The position numbers were made by a program, and so were the translations under genes. Shown here in pieces: positions 43,016 through 51,007 of a stretch of DNA of 64,000 nt. The notes beneath the pieces were generated by a model, which was given only the letters and a program-made list of their open reading frames with translations, ran no database searches and was not told the origin of the DNA. Source of the stretch: Halegenticoccus tardaugens (GTDB lineage: Archaea > Halobacteriota > Halobacteria > Halobacteriales > Haloferacaceae); NCBI RefSeq assembly GCF_004116405.1, contig NZ_SDIC01000011.1:62001-126000 (forward strand). Direction: 5' to 3'. Each line of letters starts with the position of its first letter. Within the stretch, counting starts at the first letter, position 1.

Positions 43016-43039
43016 CGCCCGGATCGAGTAGTCCGGGCG
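43016..43039. repeat. Perfect hairpin upstream of the IMPase-family gene
   Basis: The arms CGCCCGGA and TCCGGGCG are exact reverse complements around an eight-base loop. It lies 36 bases before the start codon of the inositol monophosphatase-like gene and just before its presumed TATA region. It could be an operator, or a terminator of the NifU-like transcript. Confidence 0.6.
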
Positions 43040-43075
43040 TAAGATTTTGGGTCGCGGCCCGCCGAATAACGGGCC

Positions 43076-43882
43076 ATGGACGATTCCGAGGGCAGGCTGT
43101 CGGTTCTCCTCGACGCGGCTCGGGGCGGCGGGAGGGTCGCGCTCGATTCCTTCAGGACGGCGATCCCGGTCGAGACGAAGGACGGACCGCTCGATCCCGT
43201 CACGGAGGCCGATCGCGCGGCGCAGCGGCGGGTCGCGGAGCGAATCGGCGAGTCGTACCCGGACGATCCGGTCGTCGGGGAGGAGGACGACGCCGAAAAG
43301 CGCGTTCCACCGGAGGGATCGTCGTGGATCGTCGATCCCATCGACGGGACGAACAACTACGTCGCCGGCAACCGCCGGTGGGCGACGAGCGTCGCCGCCG
43401 TTCGGGACGGGGAGCCGGTCGCGGCGGTGAATCACCTCCCGGCCCTCGGCGACACCTACGCCGCGGACGCGGACGGGACGACGCGGAACGGCGAGTCCGT
43501 GTCCGTGAGCGACCGCGACGCGCCCGAGGAGTTCACGGTGAACGCGATCTTCGGGATGGACCCGGGCTCGCGCGGGCGGCTGTCGCGCGTGACGAGCACC
43601 ATCGTCGAGGCGTTCGGCGACCTCCGACACGTCGGCAGCGGCCAGTCGGCGCTCTCGATGGTGGCCGATGGCGAGCTCGACGCCGTCGTGTCGACCGTCC
43701 CGCTCGACCCGTGGGACACCGTCGCCGGTGCGCACCTCGTCCGTCGGGCCGGCGGCACGGTCACGGACGTCCGCGGGAACCGGTGGCGGCACGACTCGAC
43801 GGGGATCGTCGCCTCGAACGGGCGGGCGCACGACGCGCTCGTCGAGGCGTTCGGCGACGGAAAAAGCGTCCGGGATGCTTAG
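43076..43882 (+). CDS. Inositol monophosphatase family phosphatase
   Basis: This encodes 268 residues of the lithium-sensitive phosphatase superfamily, which in archaea often acts as an inositol-1-phosphatase or fructose-1,6-bisphosphatase. Metal-binding motifs are intact: PVTEADRAAQRRVAERIGES, GEEDD (Glu), WIVDPIDGTNNYVAGNRRWA and DPWDTVAGAHLVRRAGGTVT. The usual DGTxNF appears as DGTNNY. Substrate choice cannot be read. The stop overlaps the convergent thioredoxin stop by three bases. Confidence 0.93.
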   Translation: MDDSEGRLSVLLDAARGGGRVALDSFRTAIPVETKDGPLDPVTEADRAAQRRVAERIGESYPDDPVVGEEDDAEKRVPPEGSSWIVDPIDGTNNYVAGNRRWATSVAAVRDGEPVAAVNHLPALGDTYAADADGTTRNGESVSVSDRDAPEEFTVNAIFGMDPGSRGRLSRVTSTIVEAFGDLRHVGSGQSALSMVADGELDAVVSTVPLDPWDTVAGAHLVRRAGGTVTDVRGNRWRHDSTGIVASNGRAHDALVEAFGDGKSVRDA

Positions 43883-44220
43883 TCGGAGAGCCGTTCGACG
43901 ATCGCCGCGAGGTCGGCCTCGTCCTGCACGCCGATGACGCGCTCCGCCTCCTCGCCGTCCGCGTAGAACTGGAGCGTCGGAACGCTGCGGACGCCCTCCG
44001 CGCGCGCGAGGTCCTGCAGTTCGTCGATGTCGACCTTCAGGACCGCCGCGTCGGTCTCGGCCGCGAGCGACTCGACGGTCGGTTCGAGCATCTTGCACGG
44101 CCCACACCAGTCGGCGTAGTAGTCCACGAGGACGACGTCGTGTTCGGCGACGAGCGCTTCCATGTGGTCCGCGCTCTCGACGTGGATCGGCTCGCTCGCC
44201 TTCGCTTCGGGCGTGCTCAT
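43879..44220 (-). CDS. trxA: Thioredoxin
   Basis: The 113-residue product has the thioredoxin fold and active site DYYADWCGPCKMLEPTVESL, with cis-Pro in RSVPTLQFYADGEEAERVIG. It would reduce disulfides in cytoplasmic proteins. A short acidic N-terminal extension (MSTPEAKASEPIHVES) precedes the core, as in other haloarchaea. The TATA-like GCTTAACTA lies about 27 bases upstream. Further upstream a perfect 25-bp palindrome separates it from the riboflavin-pathway reductase gene on the same strand. Confidence 0.96.
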   Translation of the reverse strand: MSTPEAKASEPIHVESADHMEALVAEHDVVLVDYYADWCGPCKMLEPTVESLAAETDAAVLKVDIDELQDLARAEGVRSVPTLQFYADGEEAERVIGVQDEADLAAIVERLSD

Positions 44221-44242
44221 ACCCCTCGTAGCGGGGGGACCG

Positions 44243-44251
44243 GCTTAACTA
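44243..44251 (-). promoter_or_regulatory. TATA-like element of the thioredoxin gene
   Basis: GCTTAACTA reads TAGTTAAGC on the minus strand and is centred about 27 bases before the ATG at 44220. Confidence 0.5.
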
Positions 44252-44314
44252 TTGATCAGCTATGCCCGCCGCGCGCACGACCGCCGTGCGGAGTGGTTTC
44301 GCACCTCACGGTCG

Positions 44315-44339
44315 GTGAGCGCGATCGGATCGCGCTCAC
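44315..44339. repeat. Perfect 25-bp palindrome spanning the end of the arfC gene
   Basis: The arms GTGAGCGCGATC and GATCGCGCTCAC are exact reverse complements around a single central G. The right arm covers the stop codon of the reductase gene (44336-44338). It could form a strong RNA hairpin at the 3' end of that transcript or serve as a protein-binding site upstream of the thioredoxin promoter. Confidence 0.65.
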
Positions 44340-45001
44340 TCTCCCGTCGCGTACCGGAGGAGTACCCCGTCGTCGACGCGTTCGACGCCGGTGAGTGAGA
44401 GCCGCGGAAATTCGTCGACGAACCCCTCGCCGTCGGCGAGCGTCGGCGCGTCCCGACCGCCGATCACCACGGGGCCGACGTAGACAGAGAGTTCGTCGAC
44501 GAGATCGGCGGCGAAGAGCGAGAAGATCAGTTCGCCGCCGCCTTCGACCATCAGGCGGTCGATCCCCGCCGCTTCGAGCGACCGCAGTCCGGAGCCGAGA
44601 TCGACGCGGTCGTCGCCCGCGACGACGACGTTCGCGCCCGCCTCTCGGAGCGTCCGCCGGCGTTCGGCGGACGCGGTTTCAGCCACGAGCACGTACGTTT
44701 CGGCCTCGCCGTCGAGGATCCGCGCGTCCGCTGGGGTCCGACCCCGGGAGTCGGCGATCACGCGGGCGGGGTTGCCGGGGCGGCCGTTTCGGAGCCGCTG
44801 TACCCGGCGGTCGCCGACGTCGAGCGTCAGGTGCGGATCGTCCGCGAGGACGGTCCCGACGCCGACCATCACCGCGTCTGCGGCCGCCCGGAGGCGATCC
44901 ACGCGGTCGAAGTCGTCGGGTCCGCTGATCCGAACCTGTTCGCGACGGCGCGAGGAGAGCTTCCCGTCCGCGCTCATCGCGGCGTTGACGACGACGTGCA
45001 T
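44336..45001 (-). CDS. arfC: 2,5-diamino-6-(ribosylamino)pyrimidinone 5'-phosphate reductase
   Basis: The 221-residue product is the archaeal RibD-C/RIB7-type reductase of riboflavin and coenzyme F420 biosynthesis, which reduces the ribosyl side chain of the pyrimidine intermediate with NAD(P)H. Motifs are VVVNAAMSADGKLSSRRREQ, ADAVMVGVGTVLADDPHLTL, RVIADSRGRTPADARIL, RLMVEGGGELIFSLFAADLV and LSVYVGPVVIGGRDAPTLAD. It stands alone rather than fused to a deaminase, as usual in archaea. It is divergent from the glycosyltransferase gene. Confidence 0.94.
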   Translation of the reverse strand: MHVVVNAAMSADGKLSSRRREQVRISGPDDFDRVDRLRAAADAVMVGVGTVLADDPHLTLDVGDRRVQRLRNGRPGNPARVIADSRGRTPADARILDGEAETYVLVAETASAERRRTLREAGANVVVAGDDRVDLGSGLRSLEAAGIDRLMVEGGGELIFSLFAADLVDELSVYVGPVVIGGRDAPTLADGEGFVDEFPRLSLTGVERVDDGVLLRYATGE

Positions 45002-45077
45002 GCGTTAGTCGTCGGGTCGGCGGGCCGGGAAATGGGGCTTTCGGTGCGCTCGTCGGGGCGACTCGCGGGCGGCAAGC

Positions 45078-45083
45078 CATAAG
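45078..45083 (+). promoter_or_regulatory. TATA-like element of the glycosyltransferase gene
   Basis: CATAAG within CCATAAGTA is centred about 28 bases before the ATG at 45109. Confidence 0.45.
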
Positions 45084-45108
45084 TAGTCCCTCACGAAATT
45101 TCACGCTC

Positions 45109-46161
45109 ATGCCACCGAGAGTTCTCATGCTGGGATGGGGGTTTCCGCCGAACGTCACGGGCGGGTTGGACACGCACGTCGGCGAACTGTTCGACGGGTT
45201 GCGCGAGCGGGGCGTCGACGTCGAACTCGTTCTCCCGGCCGAGTACGCGCCCGAGGAACGCGAGGGGATCGAGGGCGTTCCGACCGGCGACGGAGACATC
45301 GTCACCCGGATCGGCCGAATCAGCAAGCGGTTCGCCGAGCGCGCCGGCGAGTTCGACGTCGTCCACACGCACGACTGGTTCGGCTACGGGCCGGGTTCGC
45401 GGGCGAAGTCGAACGCCGACGTGCGGTGGATAACGTCCTTTCACTCGCTCAGCACCGACCGAAACGTCACGCCCCCCCAGCGAGAACTCGAAACCGAGCG
45501 TCGCGTCGTCGAGCGCTCGGACTACCTCATCTCCGTGAGCCACCTGCTCGCTCACAACCTGTACGAGCAGTACGGCGGCGAGTCCCACGTGATCCACAAC
45601 GGCTTCTCGACGCCGATCATCACCGGCCGCGACGTGAAGGCGGAACTCGGCATCGAGGGGTCGATGCTGTTTTTCGTGGGCCGTCACACCGATCAAAAGG
45701 GGATCACCCACCTTTTGTACGCGATGAAGAAGCTCCGCGATCCGAGCGTGACGCTCGTCGTCGGCGGCAAGGGTCACCTGACGAGACAGCTGGAGAAGTT
45801 CGTCGAACTGCTGGGCGTCGAGGACCGCGTCGAGTTCGTCGGGTACATCCCGGAGGAGGAACTGGGCGACTACTACGCCTCCGCGGACGCGTTCGTCTCC
45901 CCGTCGCTGTCGGAGCCGTTCGGCATCACGATCACGGAGGCGCTGGCGGCGGGAACGCACGTCGTCGCCACCCCCTGCGGCGTCGCGGAGTGCCTCCCGG
46001 ACGGCCTCATCGTCGAAGTCGAACCCGACTCCGACTCGATCGCCGACGGCATCAGGGAGGTGCTCGCCCGCGAGGAGCCGCCGAAGTACGAACCGAGAAC
46101 GTGGGAGCAGGTCGTCGACGAGACCGTGTACGTGTACGAGACGGTCGTCGACGGGGAGTAG
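45109..46161 (+). CDS. Glycosyltransferase family 4 protein
   Basis: This 350-residue GT-B fold enzyme would transfer a sugar from a nucleotide donor. The N-terminal acceptor domain opens MPPRVLMLGWGFPPNVTGGL with the Gly-rich loop, and has DVVHTHDWFGYGPGSRAK. The C-terminal donor domain shows LFFVGRHTDQKGITHLLYAM, VTLVVGGKGHLTRQLEKFVE, RVEFVGYIPEEELGDYYASA and the E-x7-E-type motif PSLSEPFGITITEALAAGTH. The pattern is close to glycogen/trehalose-synthase-like and surface-glycan GT4 enzymes. No other glycan genes adjoin it, so the product is unknown. Confidence 0.92.
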   Translation: MPPRVLMLGWGFPPNVTGGLDTHVGELFDGLRERGVDVELVLPAEYAPEEREGIEGVPTGDGDIVTRIGRISKRFAERAGEFDVVHTHDWFGYGPGSRAKSNADVRWITSFHSLSTDRNVTPPQRELETERRVVERSDYLISVSHLLAHNLYEQYGGESHVIHNGFSTPIITGRDVKAELGIEGSMLFFVGRHTDQKGITHLLYAMKKLRDPSVTLVVGGKGHLTRQLEKFVELLGVEDRVEFVGYIPEEELGDYYASADAFVSPSLSEPFGITITEALAAGTHVVATPCGVAECLPDGLIVEVEPDSDSIADGIREVLAREEPPKYEPRTWEQVVDETVYVYETVVDGE

Positions 46162-46216
46162 TCGAGACGCGCCGTCGCTTACGCCTCGACGATCGCGCGA
46201 GGCGTCGGGGGCGCGC

Positions 46217-46558
46217 TCACCGGAACACCTGAAACTCGGATACCGCCTCGGGGTGGACGATTCGAAAGCCTCCCTGCGTCATCGTGACGCCCGGGCTGCG
46301 CGCGAGCGATTGATAGGGACTGTCGTCGCGGGCGGACTGGTACGGACTGTCGCTGCTGGCGGACTGGTAGGGGCTGTCGTCGCGGGCGGACTGGTACGGG
46401 CTGTCGGCGTCGAGGTCGCGGTCGAACCCCTCCGGGGGAAGGTAGATGCGCTCGCCGGACGCCGAGCGGACGACGACCGCCACCTCCCGGGAGCCGGAGA
46501 CGGTGATCTCGGTGCGATCGTCTTCGACGTGTGCCGTACAGTCTAACTCCTCGGTCAT
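46217..46558 (-). CDS. DUF7510-like protein with four nine-residue repeats
   Basis: The 113-residue product has an N-terminal beta-rich part (TEITVSGSREVAVVVRSASG, then ERIYLPPEGFDRDLD), four tandem copies of the unit DSPYQSARD or close variants (residues 52-87), and a short C-terminal tail ending EAVSEFQVFR. The repeats are rich in Ser, Tyr, Gln and Asp and probably disordered or able to form repeated contacts. I know proteins with SPYQS repeats from other haloarchaea (DUF7510), with no function assigned. The gene is preceded by a TATA-like element about 27 bases upstream and ends convergent with the glycosyltransferase gene. Confidence 0.85.
   Translation of the reverse strand: MTEELDCTAHVEDDRTEITVSGSREVAVVVRSASGERIYLPPEGFDRDLDADSPYQSARDDSPYQSASSDSPYQSARDDSPYQSLARSPGVTMTQGGFRIVHPEAVSEFQVFR
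46298..46405 (-). repeat. Four 27-bp in-frame tandem repeats
   Basis: Each unit encodes DSPYQS followed by three variable residues (ARD, ASS, ARD, LAR). The third-codon differences between copies show some age, while the amino acids DSPYQS are identical in all four, suggesting selection on the peptide. Confidence 0.9.
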
Positions 46559-46964
46559 AGAGAGTGTGAGCCGCGTCGCTACTTAGTTTTCCCGCACGTT
46601 CGCGAACGGATCAGGCCGGGCGGATCCAACCAGCTGAAACGGATGGATATCATTCACAAACGTTCACGAACGCGTATCCGTCGAGTACTCGACGCCGAAA
46701 CCGTCCCAACGGTTTCGTTGTCTCGACGCTTTCGTTCGCCAGTACGTACGTGACCCGTGGGATAAGAATCCGATAAGTTACGAATATCATTGAATGATCG
46801 TTTCAGAGCCTTTTTTACGGTTCGGTCCCGCCGTGCAATCGGGTTCCGCCAACAAGGCTGAATAACGGGGCACGTGAATCCACGCGACGAAGCGGACGGC
46901 GCGAATACGGGACGGCGGGTCGAACAGACGACAAACGCTCGGTCATCGGTACGTAATACGTGAC
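46559..46964. other. Divergent intergenic region with palindromic motifs
   Basis: No gene is visible in these 406 bases. It contains the DUF7510 promoter (ACTTAGTTTT at 46581-46590, minus strand), two related 12-base motifs (CGTTCGCGAACG at 46597-46608 and CGTTCACGAACG at 46661-46672), a small perfect palindrome ATCATT-G-AATGAT at 46786-46798 and a T-tract at about 46811-46817. Confidence 0.55.
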
Positions 46965-48347
46965 ATGACGGACGATCCCTTCGGTCAGAATCGGAATCGG
47001 CTCGGATGGTGGATACTCACGATCGCCCTGCTCGCGGTGCTGCTCTACGTCGGGTTCGCGTTCCTCGGGACGTTCGTGCTCGGTCTGTTCGTCTACTACG
47101 CGACGCGTCCCGTGTACGAGCGGATCGACGAGCGAATCCGCCCGCGAAGCCTGCGCGTGTTCCTCGCGCTGTTTCTCGTCGCGCTCCCCGTGCTCGTGCT
47201 CATCGCGTACACGGTCGCCGTCGGCGTCCGCGAGTTCGCGACGATCGCCGGAACCGACATCGAGAGCTACCAGCGGTTCGTCCAGCCGTACGTCGATCTC
47301 TCGGCGGCGAGCGACCCCCAGCGGTTGCTCTCGTCGATCCGGAGCGGCTCCGGACAGTTCGGCGACATCGGGAACACCGACACCGCCCAGCGCGTCCTCG
47401 AAGCCGCCGGCTCGTACCTCGGGGCGCTCGTGTCGGGGCTTCTCCAGCTCTTTATCGCCTTCACGTTCGCCTTCTACCTCCTCCGCGACGACCACAGGCT
47501 CGCCGCCTGGGTGCGGGCGGCCGTCAACGACGAAAACGACGTGCTGTACGCGTACGGGAAGGCGGTCGACCGGGACCTGAAGACGATCTACTTCGGCAAC
47601 ATCCTGAACGCCTTCGTCGTCGCGGTGGTCGCGGCCCTCTCGTACAGCCTCCTCGATCTCGTCGCGCCGCCCGGACTCTCGATCCCGGTCTCCGCCCTCC
47701 TCGGCCTCCTCACCGGGGCGGCGAGCCTCATCCCCGTCGTCGGGATGAAACTCGTGTACGTTCCCGTCGCTGCCTACCTCTTCGCGCTCGCGCTGTTGAA
47801 CGACCCGGGCTCGATCTGGTATCCCGTCACCTTCCTCGCCGTCGCGCTCGTCGTGATCGACGGGGTGACCGAGATCCTCCTGCGTCCGTACATCTCCGGG
47901 CGGAACCTCCACGTCGGGATGGTGCTCTTCGCGTACATCATCGGCCCGATCCTCTTCGGGTGGTACGGCCTGTTCCTCGGGCCGCTCCTGCTCGTGTTGA
48001 TCGTCCACCTCGCGCGGATCGTCGTTCCCGACCTCCTCGGCGGAACGCCGCTCACGCCGACGGCGCTCGGTGCGGATCCGATCCCGGATCTCAACGGCGA
48101 CGCCGACGTCGAGGGTGGCGATGGGATCGACGACGCTGCGGACGACCGGAGCGACGCGGCTGATGCGGTGAACGCGGACGGCGCGGGTGCGCCGGACGGA
48201 CCGACGGCGGAGCCGGACCGAGAATCGGCCTCGGACCGAGACGAACGAGTCGCGGAAGGGGGGTCGCAGGCGTCCGTGGACGGCGAAGAAGTCGACGACG
48301 CGAGCGATCCCGCGTCCGAGGGGACGTCCGACGAAACGACTCGGTAG
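46965..48347 (+). CDS. AI-2E family transporter
   Basis: The 460-residue product has about seven or eight membrane helices and belongs to the PF01594 permease family, whose members include autoinducer-2 exporters and sodium/proton antiporters. Recognisable parts are the N-terminal pair WILTIALLAVLLYVGFAFLG and FVLGLFVYYATRPVYERI, and the conserved C-terminal block LIPVVGMKLVYVPVAAYLFA, then EILLRPYISGRNLHVGMVLF. The last 110 residues are an acidic low-complexity cytoplasmic tail, common in haloarchaea. Actual cargo is unknown. It is followed on the same strand by an LtrA gene about 108 bases later. Confidence 0.93.
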   Translation: MTDDPFGQNRNRLGWWILTIALLAVLLYVGFAFLGTFVLGLFVYYATRPVYERIDERIRPRSLRVFLALFLVALPVLVLIAYTVAVGVREFATIAGTDIESYQRFVQPYVDLSAASDPQRLLSSIRSGSGQFGDIGNTDTAQRVLEAAGSYLGALVSGLLQLFIAFTFAFYLLRDDHRLAAWVRAAVNDENDVLYAYGKAVDRDLKTIYFGNILNAFVVAVVAALSYSLLDLVAPPGLSIPVSALLGLLTGAASLIPVVGMKLVYVPVAAYLFALALLNDPGSIWYPVTFLAVALVVIDGVTEILLRPYISGRNLHVGMVLFAYIIGPILFGWYGLFLGPLLLVLIVHLARIVVPDLLGGTPLTPTALGADPIPDLNGDADVEGGDGIDDAADDRSDAADAVNADGAGAPDGPTAEPDRESASDRDERVAEGGSQASVDGEEVDDASDPASEGTSDETTR

Positions 48348-48455
48348 TCCGAACGTCGACGCGGTCGCCCGCCCGTCGACGAGCGCCGAGCGCCCGATCG
48401 CGGCGACCGCCGGCCCGGCGGCAACGCTAACCTCGACGCCGACCTCAACGTCGGC

Positions 48456-49658
48456 ATGGGAGCGTTCGGCGGGTGGCTTCGGCCGCCGCGACTGCGAAGC
48501 GGCGCGGACGGGGAGACGGACCGGCACGCGACGTGGCTCGAACTCTTCTTCGACCTCGTGTTCGTCGTCGCGGTCGCACAACTCGCGTACGTCCTGGCCG
48601 GCGACGTGACGCCGACGGGCGCGCTCCGGTTCGTCGCGCTGTTCGTGCCGGTGTGGTGGGCGTGGATCGGCTCGACGTTCTACGCGACGCGCTTCGACAC
48701 CGACGACGTGGAGTACCGCCTCCTCACCGCCGTCGAGATGTTCGGCGTCGTCGCGCTGGCGGTCAACATCCCCGACGGGTTCGGAGCGTCGTCGAGCGGC
48801 TTCGCGCTGGCGTACGCCGGGATTCGCGGCGTCCTCGTGTTCAAGTACTACCGGGCGGTGCGGCACGTCCCCGAGGCCCGCCCGCTCACGACGCGCTTCG
48901 CTCGGGGGTTCGGACTCGCCGCCCTCGTCTGGTTCGTTTCGGCGTTCGTGCCGCCACCCTTCCGGTTCCTCCTCTGGGCGCTCGGGCTCGCGATCGACTT
49001 CGGGACGCCCATCACGGCGGGCACCCTCCACGCCGAACTCCCGCCCCATCCCTCGCACCTGCCCGAGCGGTTCGGCCTGTTCACGATCATCGTTCTCGGG
49101 GAAGCCATCATCGGTGTGGTCTCCGGCATCGCCGCGCAGGAGTGGACCGCGGCGTCGGTGCTGGTCGGCGCGTTCGGGACGGCGATCGCCTTCTGTCTCT
49201 GGTGGATCTACTTCGACGACCACGACGGCTCCGCGGTCCGAGCGGCGCAGGCGGAGGGTCGCATCTGGACGTACCAGGCGTGGCTCTACCTCCACCTGCC
49301 GCTCGTCGTCGGGCTCACCGCAGCCGGGGTGGGCGTGCTCCGCGTCCTCACGGGCGATCTGTCGACGCCGCTGCCGGCAGCGGAGCGATGGCTGCTCTGC
49401 GGGTCGCTCGCGCTGTGTCTCGTCGCCATGGGACTCCTCCACCGGACGACGCTCGCGTGCGCCGGGCGACGCGCCGCGCGGAGGAACGGGGTCGCCTCGC
49501 GGTTCGGCACCGGCGCGCTGATCGTCGCCGTCGCCGCCGTCGGCGCGGAACTCCCGGCCGTCGTCCTGGTCGGTCTGCTCGCGATCGCGTGCGCCGCGCA
49601 GGTCGGCGTCGACCTCCGGGCTCGCGGTCCCGACTCGTTCCCGTCGGAGGCGGATTGA
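48456..49658 (+). CDS. Low temperature requirement protein A (LtrA)
   Basis: This encodes 400 residues with about ten membrane helices. The LtrA signature is clear in RHATWLELFFDLVFVVAVAQ, then LFVPVWWAWIGSTFYATRFD, LPERFGLFTIIVLGEAIIGV and FCLWWIYFDDHDGSAVRAAQ. LtrA proteins were named from a bacterial cold-sensitivity phenotype; the molecular activity is unknown. The start is the Met before GAFGGWLRPPRL. It is followed by the RPA operon, which has its own promoter. Confidence 0.93.
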   Translation: MGAFGGWLRPPRLRSGADGETDRHATWLELFFDLVFVVAVAQLAYVLAGDVTPTGALRFVALFVPVWWAWIGSTFYATRFDTDDVEYRLLTAVEMFGVVALAVNIPDGFGASSSGFALAYAGIRGVLVFKYYRAVRHVPEARPLTTRFARGFGLAALVWFVSAFVPPPFRFLLWALGLAIDFGTPITAGTLHAELPPHPSHLPERFGLFTIIVLGEAIIGVVSGIAAQEWTAASVLVGAFGTAIAFCLWWIYFDDHDGSAVRAAQAEGRIWTYQAWLYLHLPLVVGLTAAGVGVLRVLTGDLSTPLPAAERWLLCGSLALCLVAMGLLHRTTLACAGRRAARRNGVASRFGTGALIVAVAAVGAELPAVVLVGLLAIACAAQVGVDLRARGPDSFPSEAD

Positions 49659-49689
49659 TCCCCCTCGTCGCGCGAACCGCGTGCAACGC

Positions 49690-49697
49690 TTTTTAAC
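49690..49697 (+). promoter_or_regulatory. TATA-like element of the rpa operon
   Basis: TTTTTAAC is centred about 27-28 bases before the second ATG of the rpa gene (49721) but only 21 before the first (49715). It hints that translation begins at the second Met of the MVMQVDD start. Confidence 0.55.
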
Positions 49698-49714
49698 GGA
49701 AGAGGGCCAACGGC

Positions 49715-51007
49715 ATGGTGATGCAGGTAGACGACCATGCCGAGGAACTCGCCTCCGACCTCGGCGTAGACAAGGAGGAGGTCAAACGCGACCTACAGAA
49801 CCTACTGCAGTACAGCGTCCCCATCGAGGAAGCGAAACAGAGCGTCCGACGCAAGCACGGCGGCGGGGGCGGCGGGAGCGCCGCCCCGACGACGAAGGAC
49901 GTCGCGGACGTGACGCCAGACGGCGGCAACGTCACCGTCACCGCGCGCGTGCTCACCGTCGGCGAACGCTCCATCCGCTACCAGGGCGAAGAGCGCGTCA
50001 TCCGGGAGGGCGAACTCGCCGACGCCACGGGGAAGATCTCCTACACGGCGTGGCAGGACTTCGGCTTCGAGCCGGGGGACTCGGTCACCGTCGGCAACGC
50101 CTCCGTCCGCGAGTGGGATGGCAAGCCCGAGCTCAACCTCGGCGAGAGCACCTCCGTCGCGATGGAGGCGGAGCCGGTCGAGGTCGAGTACGACGTCGGC
50201 GGCGACTCGACGCTCCTCGACCTCGAACCGGGCGACCGCGGCCGAAACGTCGAGGTCCGGGTACTGGAGGTCGAACGGCGGACCATCGACGGCCGCGACG
50301 GCGAGACGGAGATCCTCTCCGGCGTCCTCGCCGACGGCACGGCGCGGCTTCCCTTCACCGACTGGGACCCCCGCGACGAGGTGGTCGAGGGGGCCGACCT
50401 GCGCTTCGAAAACGTGTACGTCCGCGAATTCCGCGGCGTCCCATCCGTGAACCTCTCGGAGTTCACGACCGTTTCTGTGCTCTCGGAGCCGGTCGCGGTC
50501 CGCGACTCGGCACCCCGCCTGTCCGTCGCGGCGGCCGTCGGCAGCGGCGGCATGTTCGACGTGGAACTCGTCGGCAACGTCCTCGAAGTCCGCGACGGAT
50601 CCGGGCTCATCGAGCGCTGCCCGGAGTGCGGACGCGTCATCCAGAACGGCCAGTGTCGGAGTCACGGGGCGGTCGACGGCGAGGACGACCTCCGGGTGAA
50701 GGCGATCTTCGACGACGGCACTGACACCGTCACGGTCGTCCTCGACGACGGCCTCACCGAGGAGGTGTACGGCGGGACCCTCGCGGACGCCAAGGAGGCG
50801 GCCCGCGAGGCGATGAACAAGGAGGTCGTCACCGACGACGTCGCCGAGACGCTCGTCGGTCGGGAGTTCCGCGTCCGCGGCAACCTCTCGGTCGACGAGT
50901 ACGGCGCGAACCTCGACGCGACGGAGTTCGAGGAGACCGAGGACGACCCGGCTGAGCGGGCGCGCGACGCGCTCGACTCGGTCGGCGACGAGGGGGTGAG
51001 CGCGTGA
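49715..51007 (+). CDS. rpa1: Replication protein A, single-stranded DNA-binding subunit
   Basis: The 430-residue protein binds single-stranded DNA in replication and repair. Several OB folds are visible: around NVTVTARVLTVGERSIRYQG, RGRNVEVRVLEVERRTIDGR, and FDVELVGNVLEVRDGSGLIE. The third is followed by a zinc finger, CPECGRVIQNGQCRSHG (C-x2-C-x8-C-x2-H), and a further OB-like segment. The short Gly-rich linker KHGGGGGGSA follows an N-terminal helical domain. The stop overlaps the next gene by GTGA. This gene order matches the rpa1-rpap1-rpe operon described in Haloferax volcanii. The start may be the Met two codons downstream, judging by promoter spacing. Confidence 0.95.
   Translation: MVMQVDDHAEELASDLGVDKEEVKRDLQNLLQYSVPIEEAKQSVRRKHGGGGGGSAAPTTKDVADVTPDGGNVTVTARVLTVGERSIRYQGEERVIREGELADATGKISYTAWQDFGFEPGDSVTVGNASVREWDGKPELNLGESTSVAMEAEPVEVEYDVGGDSTLLDLEPGDRGRNVEVRVLEVERRTIDGRDGETEILSGVLADGTARLPFTDWDPRDEVVEGADLRFENVYVREFRGVPSVNLSEFTTVSVLSEPVAVRDSAPRLSVAAAVGSGGMFDVELVGNVLEVRDGSGLIERCPECGRVIQNGQCRSHGAVDGEDDLRVKAIFDDGTDTVTVVLDDGLTEEVYGGTLADAKEAAREAMNKEVVTDDVAETLVGREFRVRGNLSVDEYGANLDATEFEETEDDPAERARDALDSVGDEGVSA

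Noticed and set aside
46298-46405. Tandem repeats considered as a CRISPR array
   Set aside because: The 27-bp units are contiguous without spacers and are in frame within a coding sequence.
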